From Methylobacterium sp. E-045 (lineage in GTDB: Bacteria; Pseudomonadota; Alphaproteobacteria; Rhizobiales; Beijerinckiaceae): a DNA stretch of 64,000 bases. Positions 40,291 through 50,992 of this stretch are shown one piece after another (position 1 is the stretch's first letter; every line of letters starts with the position of its first letter). The stretch spans positions 1 through 64,000 of the forward strand of contig NZ_JAKSYE010000029.1 in assembly GCF_022829685.1 (NCBI RefSeq). The letters are read 5' to 3'. The position numbers and the translations under genes are program-made. The notes under the pieces are model-generated. The model was not told where the DNA came from, did no database searches, and saw nothing but the letters and a program-made list of their open reading frames with translations.

Positions 40291-41679
40291 ATGGCCGATC
40301 GCGATCCGCCCCCCGCCCACGCCGCCACCGAGGGGCTCCTGGCCCGTCTCGCGGACGGGGACGGGCGTCCCTTCCGCTCGGATGACGAGCGCCTCGCCTT
40401 GTCCGGCCTCCGGGCCGGGCGCGAGGACCTGCTCGCGCGCATCCCTCCCGGCGAAGCGCCTCCCCCATGGTGGGACGCCACGCATCGCGGCCTCGGCCTG
40501 TGCCGCGCGCATCTCGAGGGAGCCGACCTCGTCGAGGCCGACCTCTCCGGCGCCAACCTGTCCGGCGCCTCCCTCGTCGGGGCGTTGGCCCGCTCGGCCC
40601 GGTTCGAGGGCGCCATTCTGGAGGAGGCGAATTTCAGCGAGGCCGATTGCAGCGGCGCGACCTTCACCGGCATCGTCGGCGGAGAGGCGCATTTCTCCGA
40701 CGCCATGCTGGAGGATGCCGACTTCACGGGCGCGACGCTGCGCTTTGCCCGGATGCAGCGCGCCCTCCTCGATGGGGCGACCTTCGCCCGCGCCGATCTC
40801 TGGGGGGCGGATTTCACCGGGGCGGATGCCGATTACAGCCGGTTCGACGGGGGCCGCCTCGACGAGGCGAACCTCTCCGACATGAACCTGACCTTCGCCA
40901 ATTTCGACGGGGCGAGCCTGAAGAAGGCGCGTCTCGCCGGCTCGCGCCTGCGCGGCGCCAGCCTCTCCGGCGCCGCCCTCGACGGGGCCGATCTGTCGGG
41001 CGCAGACCTGTCCGACACCAACCTCGTGCGCCTCAACCTGATGTCGTGCCGCCTGCGCCATGCGCGGTTCTCGGGCGCGCTCCTCACCGGCGTCCGCTTC
41101 CGGGTGGACCAGCTCGGCGGCGCGGTGGGCGAGGAGATCGCGGGCGAATACGAGGCCGCGCAGGCGAGCTACCTCGCCATCGAGCACAACATGAAGAGCA
41201 TCGGCAGCCATGACGAGGCGAGCTGGGCCTACAAGCGCGGCCGTCGCATGGGCCGGCTCCATGCCGGCGCCGAGGCGCGGGCGGCCTGGGCCCGGCGGAC
41301 CCGGGCGCCCCGGAGCTGGAAGCCCGTCCTGCAATCGGGCTATCGCTGGGTCGCCGACCGGTTCGTGGAATGGCTGTGCGATTACGGGGAGAGCCTGTCG
41401 CGCATCGCCCGCGCCTTCGTGATCCTGATCGTCGTCTTCGGCGGCCTGTTCGGCATTGCCGGCGGCCTGATCCCCGAGGGTGGCAGCGGGAGCGCGACGT
41501 ACAACCCCCTCGACCTCCTCAGCTACAGCGCCCTCAACATGATGACGGCCAACCCGCCCGAGATCGGCATCAAGCCGGTCGGGCGCTTCACCAACCTCCT
41601 GGTCGGGATCGAGGGCGCCGCCGGCATCATCCTGATGGGCCTGTTCGGCTTCGTGCTGGGCAACCGGTTGCGACGATAG
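40291..41679 (+). CDS. Pentapeptide-repeat protein fused to a two-helix ion-channel domain
   Basis: This 462-residue protein has an N-terminal helical part (1-65). Next come about 40 A(D/N)LxX pentapeptide repeats (about 70-285; for example GADLVEADLSGANLSGASL and GADLSGADLSDTNL), forming a right-handed quadrilateral beta-helix. After these comes a helical, basic linker (AEYEAAQASYLAIEHNMKS, then RRMGRLHAGAEAR). The C-terminus has two membrane helices (IARAFVILIVVFGGLFGIAGGLI, about 370, and GIEGAAGIILMGLFGFVLGNRL, about 438) flanking a pore-loop-like SALNMMTANPPEIGIKPVG, the Ion_trans_2 plan of a KcsA-like channel but without a TVGYG filter. It may be a membrane-anchored sensor or a non-selective channel gated by the beta-helix. 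Confidence 0.82.
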   Translation: MADRDPPPAHAATEGLLARLADGDGRPFRSDDERLALSGLRAGREDLLARIPPGEAPPPWWDATHRGLGLCRAHLEGADLVEADLSGANLSGASLVGALARSARFEGAILEEANFSEADCSGATFTGIVGGEAHFSDAMLEDADFTGATLRFARMQRALLDGATFARADLWGADFTGADADYSRFDGGRLDEANLSDMNLTFANFDGASLKKARLAGSRLRGASLSGAALDGADLSGADLSDTNLVRLNLMSCRLRHARFSGALLTGVRFRVDQLGGAVGEEIAGEYEAAQASYLAIEHNMKSIGSHDEASWAYKRGRRMGRLHAGAEARAAWARRTRAPRSWKPVLQSGYRWVADRFVEWLCDYGESLSRIARAFVILIVVFGGLFGIAGGLIPEGGSGSATYNPLDLLSYSALNMMTANPPEIGIKPVGRFTNLLVGIEGAAGIILMGLFGFVLGNRLRR

Positions 41680-41748
41680 GCAACCGCCGGAAGCGCCGTC
41701 CCCCCGCTCACCACCGATCCGTCATCGACATCACCGCGAGCCGCCCCG

Positions 41749-44705
<2,957 letters not shown>

Positions 44706-44709
<4 letters not shown>

Positions 44710-44811
44710 AGCTGCGCCCGAGCGCGTTGGGTCGGGGCACACCTCTCGATCTTTGTTGTGTCGCACTCTCTTTCGCCGAACCGGCATCCACTTCGGCGGA
44801 GAGCGCTCTAG
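44706..44811 (+). repeat. 106-bp interspersed CTAG-ended repeat, copy 2
   Basis: Forward-orientation copy beginning CTAGAGCTGCGCCCG and ending GAGCGCTCTAG. CTAGAGC and GCTCTAG form a perfect 7-bp terminal inverted repeat. CGCCGAA and TTCGGCG form an internal 7-bp stem around CCGGCATCCAC. The left CTAG supplies the stop codon of the hybrid kinase. Confidence 0.93.
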
Positions 44812-44829
44812 GCGGGGAGGGGATCGCCC

Positions 44830-45282
44830 TCACACACCCGCTCTGCCGCGGCGCCTGCGCTCGCGCTGCGCGCTCGGCAGGCTGTCCGGCACGAGGGTGG
44901 CCACGACGGGATTGGGGAAATGGTCGAACGCCGCGCCCGTGGCGGCATCGACGCCGATGCCGATGATGCCGCCGGCGATGACGTTGCCTGCCATGCCGGC
45001 GGCCCCCGTTCCCACGACCTTGGTGCGCACGGGCACGGTCTCGGGCCGGAAGCCGGGCTTGGCGAAGGTGACGTCGAACTCGTCGGAACGGTCGACATCG
45101 AGGGAGCAGGGCGTGGCCGGGCAGGCATAGCCCTTGGTACTGGTCATCATGGCGCCGGCGGGCTCCGTCTGGAACGCCATCTTCTCGGAGGTCCCGCGCG
45201 TGATGCTGCCGCATGCTCCCGAAGCGAACACACCGACCCCCACCGCGACCATCGCCGCAGCCCTGACAACCCGATCCATCAT
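44830..45282 (-). CDS. Lipoprotein with PEGA-like domain
   Basis: This 150-residue lipoprotein has a signal ending in a lipobox (VGVFASGACGS, acyl-Cys24). The mature part begins SITRGTSEKMAFQTEPAGAMMTSTKGYACPATPCSLDVDRSDEFDVTFAKPGFRPE. The 'TEPAGA...TPC.L.V.R...F.VTF.KPGY' pattern is PEGA-like, as in small proteins often mislabelled translation initiation factor 2. A glycine-rich hydrophobic segment (GMAGNVIAGGIIGIGVDAATGAA) follows and a basic tail (RERRRRGRAGV). Two Cys (ACPATPC) may pair. It is probably an outer-membrane-anchored periplasmic protein. Transcription converges on the kinase, with repeat copy 2 between the stops. Confidence 0.8.
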   Translation of the reverse strand: MMDRVVRAAAMVAVGVGVFASGACGSITRGTSEKMAFQTEPAGAMMTSTKGYACPATPCSLDVDRSDEFDVTFAKPGFRPETVPVRTKVVGTGAAGMAGNVIAGGIIGIGVDAATGAAFDHFPNPVVATLVPDSLPSAQRERRRRGRAGV

Positions 45283-45440
45283 GACGTCCCCCCGCGCGCC
45301 GTATTCTCAGTCGGCAAACGGTTGTGGCGTGACGGGTCTCGTCCCGCAAGAGTAGCGGCACGGACCTTCGGCTCCGGTGCACAGCCCTCCGCCGAACAGT
45401 CGCGGCGCACCTCCCCGGCGAGGGGACGGTTCGCGTCGGT

Positions 45441-45773
45441 TCAGATGCTCTCGTAGGCGAAGAGAAGCGTGATCGTGGACAGGCTGAGGAGGCCGATGAC
45501 GAAGCAGATGTCGGCGATCCGCTCCAGCCGCACGGCGAGGGGACGGTCGTCGTCGAGGCGCATGGACAGATACGAGGCCGCCGCACTGACGAGGAACAGG
45601 ACCGCCGTCAGGGACACGGCCTCGTCCACGTGGCTGGGGCCGATCTGGGCCTCGGCGATCTTCACCAGCCCCACCAGCGTCGTGCAGACCCCGATCATCG
45701 TGCCCGCGGCGGGCAGGATGTGCTGGGACAGGGCACGGACACCGTGCCCGCCCTTGGGGCTTCGTCCATTCAT
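45441..45773 (-). CDS. Small integral membrane protein, hypothetical
   Basis: A 110-residue protein with three hydrophobic helices (ILPAAGTMIGVCTTLVGLVKI, AVSLTAVLFLVSAAASYLSM, RIADICFVIGLLSLSTITLLFAYE) linked by short charged loops (RLDDDRPLAVRLER). No family is recognised. The third helix runs to the C-terminus. Confidence 0.75.
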   Translation of the reverse strand: MNGRSPKGGHGVRALSQHILPAAGTMIGVCTTLVGLVKIAEAQIGPSHVDEAVSLTAVLFLVSAAASYLSMRLDDDRPLAVRLERIADICFVIGLLSLSTITLLFAYESI

Positions 45774-45922
45774 GCGTGGCTCCGGCGCTTGGATCGGTTA
45801 AGGCCGGATCGACTATCGCATGTTGGGCGCCCGGTCTTGGAGTCGTCGTCCCGCCCGGACGAGGACAGGACGATCGCGACCGTGAACCGCCGGCCGGACA
45901 TTCCCGGCCGGGCGGCTCGCGG

Positions 45923-46120
45923 TCAGGTGGCCTTCTGCGGATCGACGGTTCCGGCTTCGGTCGTGCTCTCGTCGCCGGCGGCCTCGTCGAAGGCCTGGAT
46001 CCAGGCGGCGTGATCGTCGCTTCCCTCCGAATAGGGACAGCTGTCGCGCGTCTTGCCGTAGAGGCGGGCGTTCCGGCCCTTGATGAAGGGGCTGTCGCTC
46101 GCAGTGGCGCCGTCGCTCAT
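45923..46120 (-). CDS. Ribosome-modulation-factor-like small protein
   Basis: This 65-residue protein has the Rmf-like core GRNARLYGKTRDSCPYSEGSDDHAAWIQAFDEA (residues 15-47), closely following the pattern 'G..A...GK..D.CPY..GSD..AAW..G..EA' of ribosome modulation factor family proteins. Rmf binds 70S ribosomes and promotes dimerisation in stationary phase. The C-terminal tail is acidic and probably disordered (DESTTEAGTVDPQKAT). Upstream on the same strand are an EcfG-type promoter and an intrinsic terminator, so it is likely a stress-controlled hibernation factor with leader regulation. Confidence 0.8.
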   Translation of the reverse strand: MSDGATASDSPFIKGRNARLYGKTRDSCPYSEGSDDHAAWIQAFDEAAGDESTTEAGTVDPQKAT

Positions 46121-46205
46121 GGCTCGTGTCCCATCCCGATTGTCTTTCGAACGGGGGAAACGCGGCAGCGGGGAGGAGGATCGCGTCCATCACGCCCCTG
46201 CGACG

Positions 46206-46236
46206 AAAAACCCGCCGCGGCCTGAGCCGGGCGGGT
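46206..46236 (-). terminator. Intrinsic terminator inside the leader of the Rmf-like gene
   Basis: On the minus strand: ACCCGCC, CGGC, tetraloop TCAG, GCCG, a single bulged C, GGCGGGT, then TTTTCG. An 11-bp stem with a T-run is the best terminator in the window. It lies between the EcfG promoter (46264-46288) and the Rmf-like start (46120), with no gene of its own upstream. Confidence 0.8.
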
Positions 46237-46263
46237 GAAGGTGGAGTCTCTTAGCCAGACCAG

Positions 46264-46288
46264 AACGGGTTCGGGCGCCACCGGTTCC
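46264..46288 (-). promoter_or_regulatory. EcfG-type promoter, perfect consensus, upstream of the Rmf-like gene
   Basis: On the minus strand: GGAAC, 16 bases, CGTT, an exact match to the general-stress consensus. Transcription would start near 46257 and meet the terminator hairpin after about 20 bases, giving a stub RNA of roughly 50 nt or, on read-through, the Rmf-like mRNA with a leader of about 135 nt. Confidence 0.75.
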
Positions 46289-46372
46289 CTCATCCGCCGC
46301 AACCGGACGGTTCTCGCCCCATGACCTCTGCGGCTTGCGCGGGGCTCATCGGAATGGCAGTCCCGCCGAGAG

Positions 46373-47350
46373 ATGCCGCAACAGGAAGCCGCCTTGTCCG
46401 CGCAACCGCAGACGATCGCCGGGATCGTCATCTATCATCCTGACGCGGCGAACCTGCTTCGCCTCGTCGGCGCCGTGGCGCCCGACGTGCGGGAGATCGT
46501 GATCTACGCCAATTCCGCCGTCTCCTCGCAGGAAGAGGACCGACTGCGCACGGCGGCTGAGGGCACGGACCTCTCCGTGATGCGGCCCGATGGCAATCTC
46601 GGCCTCGGCGCCGCCTACAACGCTCTCCTGGACCATGCCACCGAACGGGACGCCCGCTTCCTCCTGCTTCTCGATCAGGACAGCCTGCCGCCGCCGGGCG
46701 CGATCCCGCGGCTCGCGGCACGGCATGCACGGCTGGCGGAGGCCGGAGAACAGCCCGCCATCGTCGGCCCCCGCCCGACGGACTGGGCCGGCAAGCCGCT
46801 GCGATCCCCGCCCCGACAGGGAGGCGGCGGAGACGAGGCGCAGGCGTCTCGCGTCCAGTTCGTGATCTCCTCGGGGTCCCTCGTGAATTGCGGGGCGGCC
46901 CGCGCCGTCGGCCCCTTCCGCGCGGATTTCTTCATCGATGCCATCGATGTGGAATGGTGCATGCGGGCCAACCACCGCGGCTACTCCATCTGGATCGCGG
47001 AGGACGTCCCGATGGCGCACGAACTCGGCCGCGGCCGAATCCGGCTCCCTTTCGGCCTCTCGCCGACGGACCAGCCGCCGCGACGGCTCTACACCTTCCT
47101 GCGCAACCAACTGGCCATGCTGCGCATGACCCACGTCCCTCCCGCCCACAAAGCCAGGACGCTCCTCCTGCTCCCCCTGCGCATCGTCGTCTATCTCGGG
47201 CAGAACCGCTTCTCGCGCGAGGCCCGGACAGCGCTGTGGCGCGGCCTGATCGACGGCGCCCGTGCCCAGCTCGGCCCGCCGGAGACCGCGCTCAGCGGGC
47301 CGGGGCGCCGGGAAGACAAGCGCGAGACGGTATTCAAACGGCCCAAATAG
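46373..47350 (+). CDS. Family 2 glycosyltransferase (rhamnosyltransferase-like)
   Basis: This 325-residue GT-A enzyme begins TIAGIVIYHPDAANLLRLVGAV, the beta-strand/loop that binds the nucleotide. It has a central PDGNLGLGAAYNALLDHA and LLLLDQDSLPPPGAI, whose DxD-like DQD coordinates metal. RVQFVISSGSLVNCGAARAVGPFRADFFIDAIDVEWCMRANHRGYSIW follows, with the FIDxxDxEWC motif common to rhamnosyltransferases. The C-terminus has a basic amphipathic region and a membrane-prone segment (KARTLLLLPLRIVVYLG). It belongs to the polysaccharide cluster although transcribed opposite to the rest. Confidence 0.9.
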   Translation: MPQQEAALSAQPQTIAGIVIYHPDAANLLRLVGAVAPDVREIVIYANSAVSSQEEDRLRTAAEGTDLSVMRPDGNLGLGAAYNALLDHATERDARFLLLLDQDSLPPPGAIPRLAARHARLAEAGEQPAIVGPRPTDWAGKPLRSPPRQGGGGDEAQASRVQFVISSGSLVNCGAARAVGPFRADFFIDAIDVEWCMRANHRGYSIWIAEDVPMAHELGRGRIRLPFGLSPTDQPPRRLYTFLRNQLAMLRMTHVPPAHKARTLLLLPLRIVVYLGQNRFSREARTALWRGLIDGARAQLGPPETALSGPGRREDKRETVFKRPK

Positions 47351-47424
47351 TCCGGCGGGCCTCTCGCCGCCGCATCCCAGGTTGCTCAGCGCCGGACGTA
47401 TCAGACCGCACTCCGGCCTCTGCA

Positions 47425-48348
47425 TCACTTCAAAATTCGCCCGTCGAGACCGCGAACGCAGAAACCATCGGCCCAGGCGGAGAGGGTGAAGCACCGCTCG
47501 ATGGCATGGTGGAGGGTGGCGTCGAGCTGGCGCGCCTCGGGCTCGAAAGCCTCCGGGCGCAGATCGAGATGCCGCAGGCGCGCGAGTGCCGCCGGTCGAA
47601 ACCAGAACATGGATCCCTCGAAGAATCCCAGGCGGACGGCGTCGTCCGGCATGTCCATCTGCCGCACGATGGCCCTGACACGTGCTTCGTTGGCCATCCA
47701 GTAGGACGGTGCGGCACGGTAGCAGGCCTTCCAGCCGATGAGACCGGTATCGGGCGTCTCGAAGGCAGCCAGCAACCGCAGGGTCGCGTTGCGACCGCCG
47801 GCAAGCATGGTGAAGAGAAGTTTGCGTCTGATCTCGCCGTCACGCAGATGCGGACTGCGTTTGGTGTGCAGCTTCAAGACCGCGTCGTAAGGGTCGAACG
47901 TCCCTGCATTCAGCAACGCGATGAAAGGGGCGATGTCACGGCCCCGATTCTCGCATGGGTGCAGGATCGCCCCCGGAATGTCCTGCAGCAGGTGCCGGGT
48001 CTGCTCGGCGCGATCGTTCGGAACCGTGAGGTGCAGCGCAGCGTCATCGGGCAGCGTCGCCCAGCAAGCCAGGATCTCGGGCAAGAGATCGAGATAGTAC
48101 ACGTGTGCGACGACGGCTGTCCGGAGGTCCGGACGACGCGCAGGCTTGCCGAACCGCGCCATCGCGTGCCGCAGGCGCTGGCCGGGCGGCGATACGAAGG
48201 CCGCGCCGAGCGTCAGCGCTAAAATCTTCTGATAGACGTGGCGGCCGTAGGCGGAAGACCGAAATCCGAAACGGCCGATGGCCGTCAGGCGCGCCGGCAT
48301 GACCATATGGTGAACCTTTGCAAAGCGGGACGCTGTATCGCCGAACAT
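47425..48348 (-). CDS. Rhamnan-synthesis F (RgpF)-like glycan synthesis protein
   Basis: A 307-residue protein matching the RgpF-like domain: TAVVAHVYYLDLLPEILACWATLP near residue 79, NRGRDIAPFIALLNAG near residue 134, YDAVLKLHTKRSPHL near residue 154, and TGLIGWKACYRAAPSYWMANEARV, with EGSMFWFRPAALARLRHL near the end. Such domains are seen in polysaccharide gene clusters and are treated as glycosyltransferases. Start: an ATG at 48348 is used; ATGs at 48306 and 48300 would give shorter products. It converges with the GT2 gene at 47350. Confidence 0.82.
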   Translation of the reverse strand: MFGDTASRFAKVHHMVMPARLTAIGRFGFRSSAYGRHVYQKILALTLGAAFVSPPGQRLRHAMARFGKPARRPDLRTAVVAHVYYLDLLPEILACWATLPDDAALHLTVPNDRAEQTRHLLQDIPGAILHPCENRGRDIAPFIALLNAGTFDPYDAVLKLHTKRSPHLRDGEIRRKLLFTMLAGGRNATLRLLAAFETPDTGLIGWKACYRAAPSYWMANEARVRAIVRQMDMPDDAVRLGFFEGSMFWFRPAALARLRHLDLRPEAFEPEARQLDATLHHAIERCFTLSAWADGFCVRGLDGRILK

Positions 48349-48542
48349 GGTCCATATGCTTTTTCATGCCAGGGACGAGACGGCTTCGGCGATGGAGTCC
48401 ATACATGGTAATCTCGATCGCGACGCGACCTGCGGAGTTATCGATGACGATCGCTTGGCCCTTTCATCACCAGCGCGTCGCGGGGCCTGATCCACAACGT
48501 GGACATGGCATCTTACCCGATCCGGTCAGAATCGTATCCAGA

Positions 48543-50987
48543 TCAAAAGCGAGGGATAATAGCGGCTACTCTTTGCTCTGCTCCCGGCTCAACGGGCATG
48601 TCCAAGGATCTCATGAGCGTGATGAAACGCTTTCCGACGCTTTCAAAAGAGTAGTGGCTTCGCATCACTACTTTGCCTTCCTCGGAAAGGCGCGACCATA
48701 AAAGGGGGTCTTCGTGTAGGCGGATGATCGCCGCTGCGATTTCATCCACGTCTCGTCCGACCAAAATACTGCGGTCTTCGACCAACCCCATACCTTCCGA
48801 TGCGATCGGGGTCGCGACGCACGGAAGACCCGCAGCCAAGCTCATCGCCACCTTACCCTTGATGCCGGCCCCAAAACGGAGCGGAGCGACCGTCAATCGC
48901 GCGTGCGCGAGGATCGGTTCCAGTTCCTGCACGAAGCCCCGCACGAAAATCCCGGAATCGGCATCGGCAAGCTGCCGAATCTCGTGAGGTGCGTTGCTGC
49001 CGACAATATCCAGTCTCGCATGGGGCAGGGTACGACGAACCCTCGGCCAGATCTCCGTCGTCAGCCAGATAGCCCCGTCAATGTTTGGATTATGCAGAAA
49101 ACCTCCCACGAAAAGAACGCCGGATCGCTCCGAGAAACCCGGGCATTCAGATGTAATATTACGAGCAAACGGAATGATGTGAATCGTCGCTTCTGGCACC
49201 AAAGCTGCCAGCATACGTCCCTCTTCTTCGCTCAAAACGATCGTAGCGTCGGCTTCCGACATGCAGCGCAGCTCCGAAACACGACGTTGCGCAGCAGCTC
49301 GGGCCTTTTCTTGACATCCTTCAAGGGCGGCTTCCCGCTCCTCGCGAAGGAAATGCAGATCCACCGTATTGAAAACGATGCGTACATGGGGCGCGCAACG
49401 CCGCACATGGGCAAGCAGGCGCTCCGCAACATGGACCCGGTTCAAGATGAAGAGATCGAACTCGCCTCCACGCTGTTGCAATACTTGCTCGGGAGACGAG
49501 CCCGCTGGAACTGCAACGTAATCGACATTGATATTCTGCATTGCATCGAGATACAAAGAATCGCCGACACGGGCTACGATCGACATGAACGAGACATCGT
49601 ATCCGATCGCCTGAAACATTTTCAGTTGATGCCACAGATCGAGCGAACCGGAATCCTGGTCCGGCGTGGGAACAGTCCAGTCGATGAAAAGAATACGCGG
49701 CACGCGATTCTGCCGAATCTTACCTACTTGCCTGGAAAGCGGCACGATGAACATGCCGACGCGGCGTCTCGCATTGGCGGTAAGACGACCGATATGGCGG
49801 ACGGGTGCAGACAGCCGCCATGATGTCGATGTCAAAACCTCTCCGATATGACGCTTCTGCTCGGCTACGATAGCGTGGGTCTGGTCCATTTCGCGGCGCA
49901 GATCGACGATCTGGGTTGTCCTCGCGTCCGCCTGCTCGCGTAACCGACCGATCTCCGCATCCTTGGCTTCTTTCTCGCTTTCCAGATGCCGGATCCGCAC
50001 ATCCCCCCGTGTGTTTCGGTCCTGAAGCCGCTCGAGCTCCGTACGCATGACGTCGACTTCTGCGGTCCGTTCCGAGACCACGTCTTCGAGATGCTGGATT
50101 ACTATCTTAGCTGCGGCAACCTCGCTTTGAAGCCGCGTGATTTCGGTATCCCGCACACCGATTTCGCGAGCCAGTGCGACGGCGTGAGTCTGATGGCCTT
50201 GCTGCTCGCCAACCCAGGCCATGTCATTCAGCGCGCTGGTGAAAAGCTGTGGCAGAGGCCCGTCGGATGCCACGGCGATGAGATAATGCGCGCGCGGAGC
50301 GCCCAGTGTGCGACGGTAGGTTTGCCCGTCGACGGATGAATGCAACTCGAGGTCGGCAGGCGCGCCGCCGTCAAGGCCAATGATGGAACCCGCGATGGAA
50401 TCCTGCTCCAAGACTGCGACGTTTTTGAAATGACCTCGAATGAGAACGTCGAATTGCGATCGAGTCAGTTCCTTTAAATGAAACTCATTCTGGTGCCCAT
50501 CTTCCAAAGTGTAGACGTCCTTGTCGGGCGACGAAATAATCAACAAGCCGTCAGTTCGCAGCGCCTTCTTCACACCAATCATAAACGATTCGTGATCGAC
50601 GAGATGCTCGATCGTTTCGAAGCTGACAACAACGTCGAAAGATTCGCGGTCTTGAATGTTCGCCGCGTCACCTTTCCGAAATGATAGATTGTTTTTCACA
50701 TAATTCCGTCTTGCGAATTCGACCGTCGCCTCATCTAAGTCCACACCGATGACGCTTCGCGCGACCGTGCCGAGTAGCGCGGAGCCGTAACCCTCACCAC
50801 AAGCGACGTCGAGAACATCGCGGCCGAGGCAAAAACGCGTAGCGAATAAATAACGATGATGGTGCTGATGCCGAATCGGTCCAGAGATGCTTGATGTATA
50901 CCGCTCTCCATTGAAATCGAGCTGCTCCTCCGGTCGCGGAAATTTGAGATCGTCGGCTTGCGGCGACCCTGGCTTGATAATGATCAT
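48543..50987 (-). CDS. Fusion of SAM methyltransferase, coiled coil and GT-B glycosyltransferase
   Basis: An 814-residue multidomain protein. Residues 20-220: class I methyltransferase, with DVLDVACGEGYGSALLG (SAM motif I), IGVDLDEATVEFARRN, and FDVVVSFETIEHLVDHESFM. Residues about 270-385: coiled coil (ITRLQSEVAAAKIVIQHLEDVV, then RTELERLQDRNTRGDVRIRHLESEKEAKDAEIGRLREQ). Residues about 420-810: GT-B glycosyltransferase, with RILFIDWTVPTPDQDSGS, SGVLFVGGFLHNPNIDGAIW and VAPLRFGAGIKGKVAMSLAAGLPCVAT. The plan is that of chain-capping enzymes such as WbdD, where a methyltransferase with a coiled coil sets O-antigen length, but with a glycosyltransferase instead of a kinase. Six bases separate it from the upstream GT2 gene. 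Base composition is A/T-richer than its surroundings. Confidence 0.88.
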   Translation of the reverse strand: MIIIKPGSPQADDLKFPRPEEQLDFNGERYTSSISGPIRHQHHHRYLFATRFCLGRDVLDVACGEGYGSALLGTVARSVIGVDLDEATVEFARRNYVKNNLSFRKGDAANIQDRESFDVVVSFETIEHLVDHESFMIGVKKALRTDGLLIISSPDKDVYTLEDGHQNEFHLKELTRSQFDVLIRGHFKNVAVLEQDSIAGSIIGLDGGAPADLELHSSVDGQTYRRTLGAPRAHYLIAVASDGPLPQLFTSALNDMAWVGEQQGHQTHAVALAREIGVRDTEITRLQSEVAAAKIVIQHLEDVVSERTAEVDVMRTELERLQDRNTRGDVRIRHLESEKEAKDAEIGRLREQADARTTQIVDLRREMDQTHAIVAEQKRHIGEVLTSTSWRLSAPVRHIGRLTANARRRVGMFIVPLSRQVGKIRQNRVPRILFIDWTVPTPDQDSGSLDLWHQLKMFQAIGYDVSFMSIVARVGDSLYLDAMQNINVDYVAVPAGSSPEQVLQQRGGEFDLFILNRVHVAERLLAHVRRCAPHVRIVFNTVDLHFLREEREAALEGCQEKARAAAQRRVSELRCMSEADATIVLSEEEGRMLAALVPEATIHIIPFARNITSECPGFSERSGVLFVGGFLHNPNIDGAIWLTTEIWPRVRRTLPHARLDIVGSNAPHEIRQLADADSGIFVRGFVQELEPILAHARLTVAPLRFGAGIKGKVAMSLAAGLPCVATPIASEGMGLVEDRSILVGRDVDEIAAAIIRLHEDPLLWSRLSEEGKVVMRSHYSFESVGKRFITLMRSLDMPVEPGAEQRVAAIIPRF

Positions 50988-50992
50988 GCCGA

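Noticed and set aside
37719-40817. Open frame of 1032 codons on the minus strand
   Set aside because: It is antisense to the response regulator and AI-2E transporter genes, is full of Arg/Glu/Asp/His low-complexity sequence and has no recognisable domain; long antisense frames are expected at this GC content.
38444-40885. Open frame of 813 codons on the plus strand, offset from the transporter gene
   Set aside because: Arg/Pro-rich sequence in the wrong frame of a clear membrane protein; no start signal or family resemblance.
46204-46290. Possible tRNA-like sequence (GGGTTCG segment) between the Rmf-like gene and the glycosyltransferase gene
   Set aside because: No acceptor, D or anticodon stem can be drawn; the GGTTC parts are explained by the EcfG promoter elements.
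46117-46431. 104-codon minus-strand frame over the Rmf-like leader
   Set aside because: It runs through a promoter and an intrinsic terminator and shows no protein-like composition.
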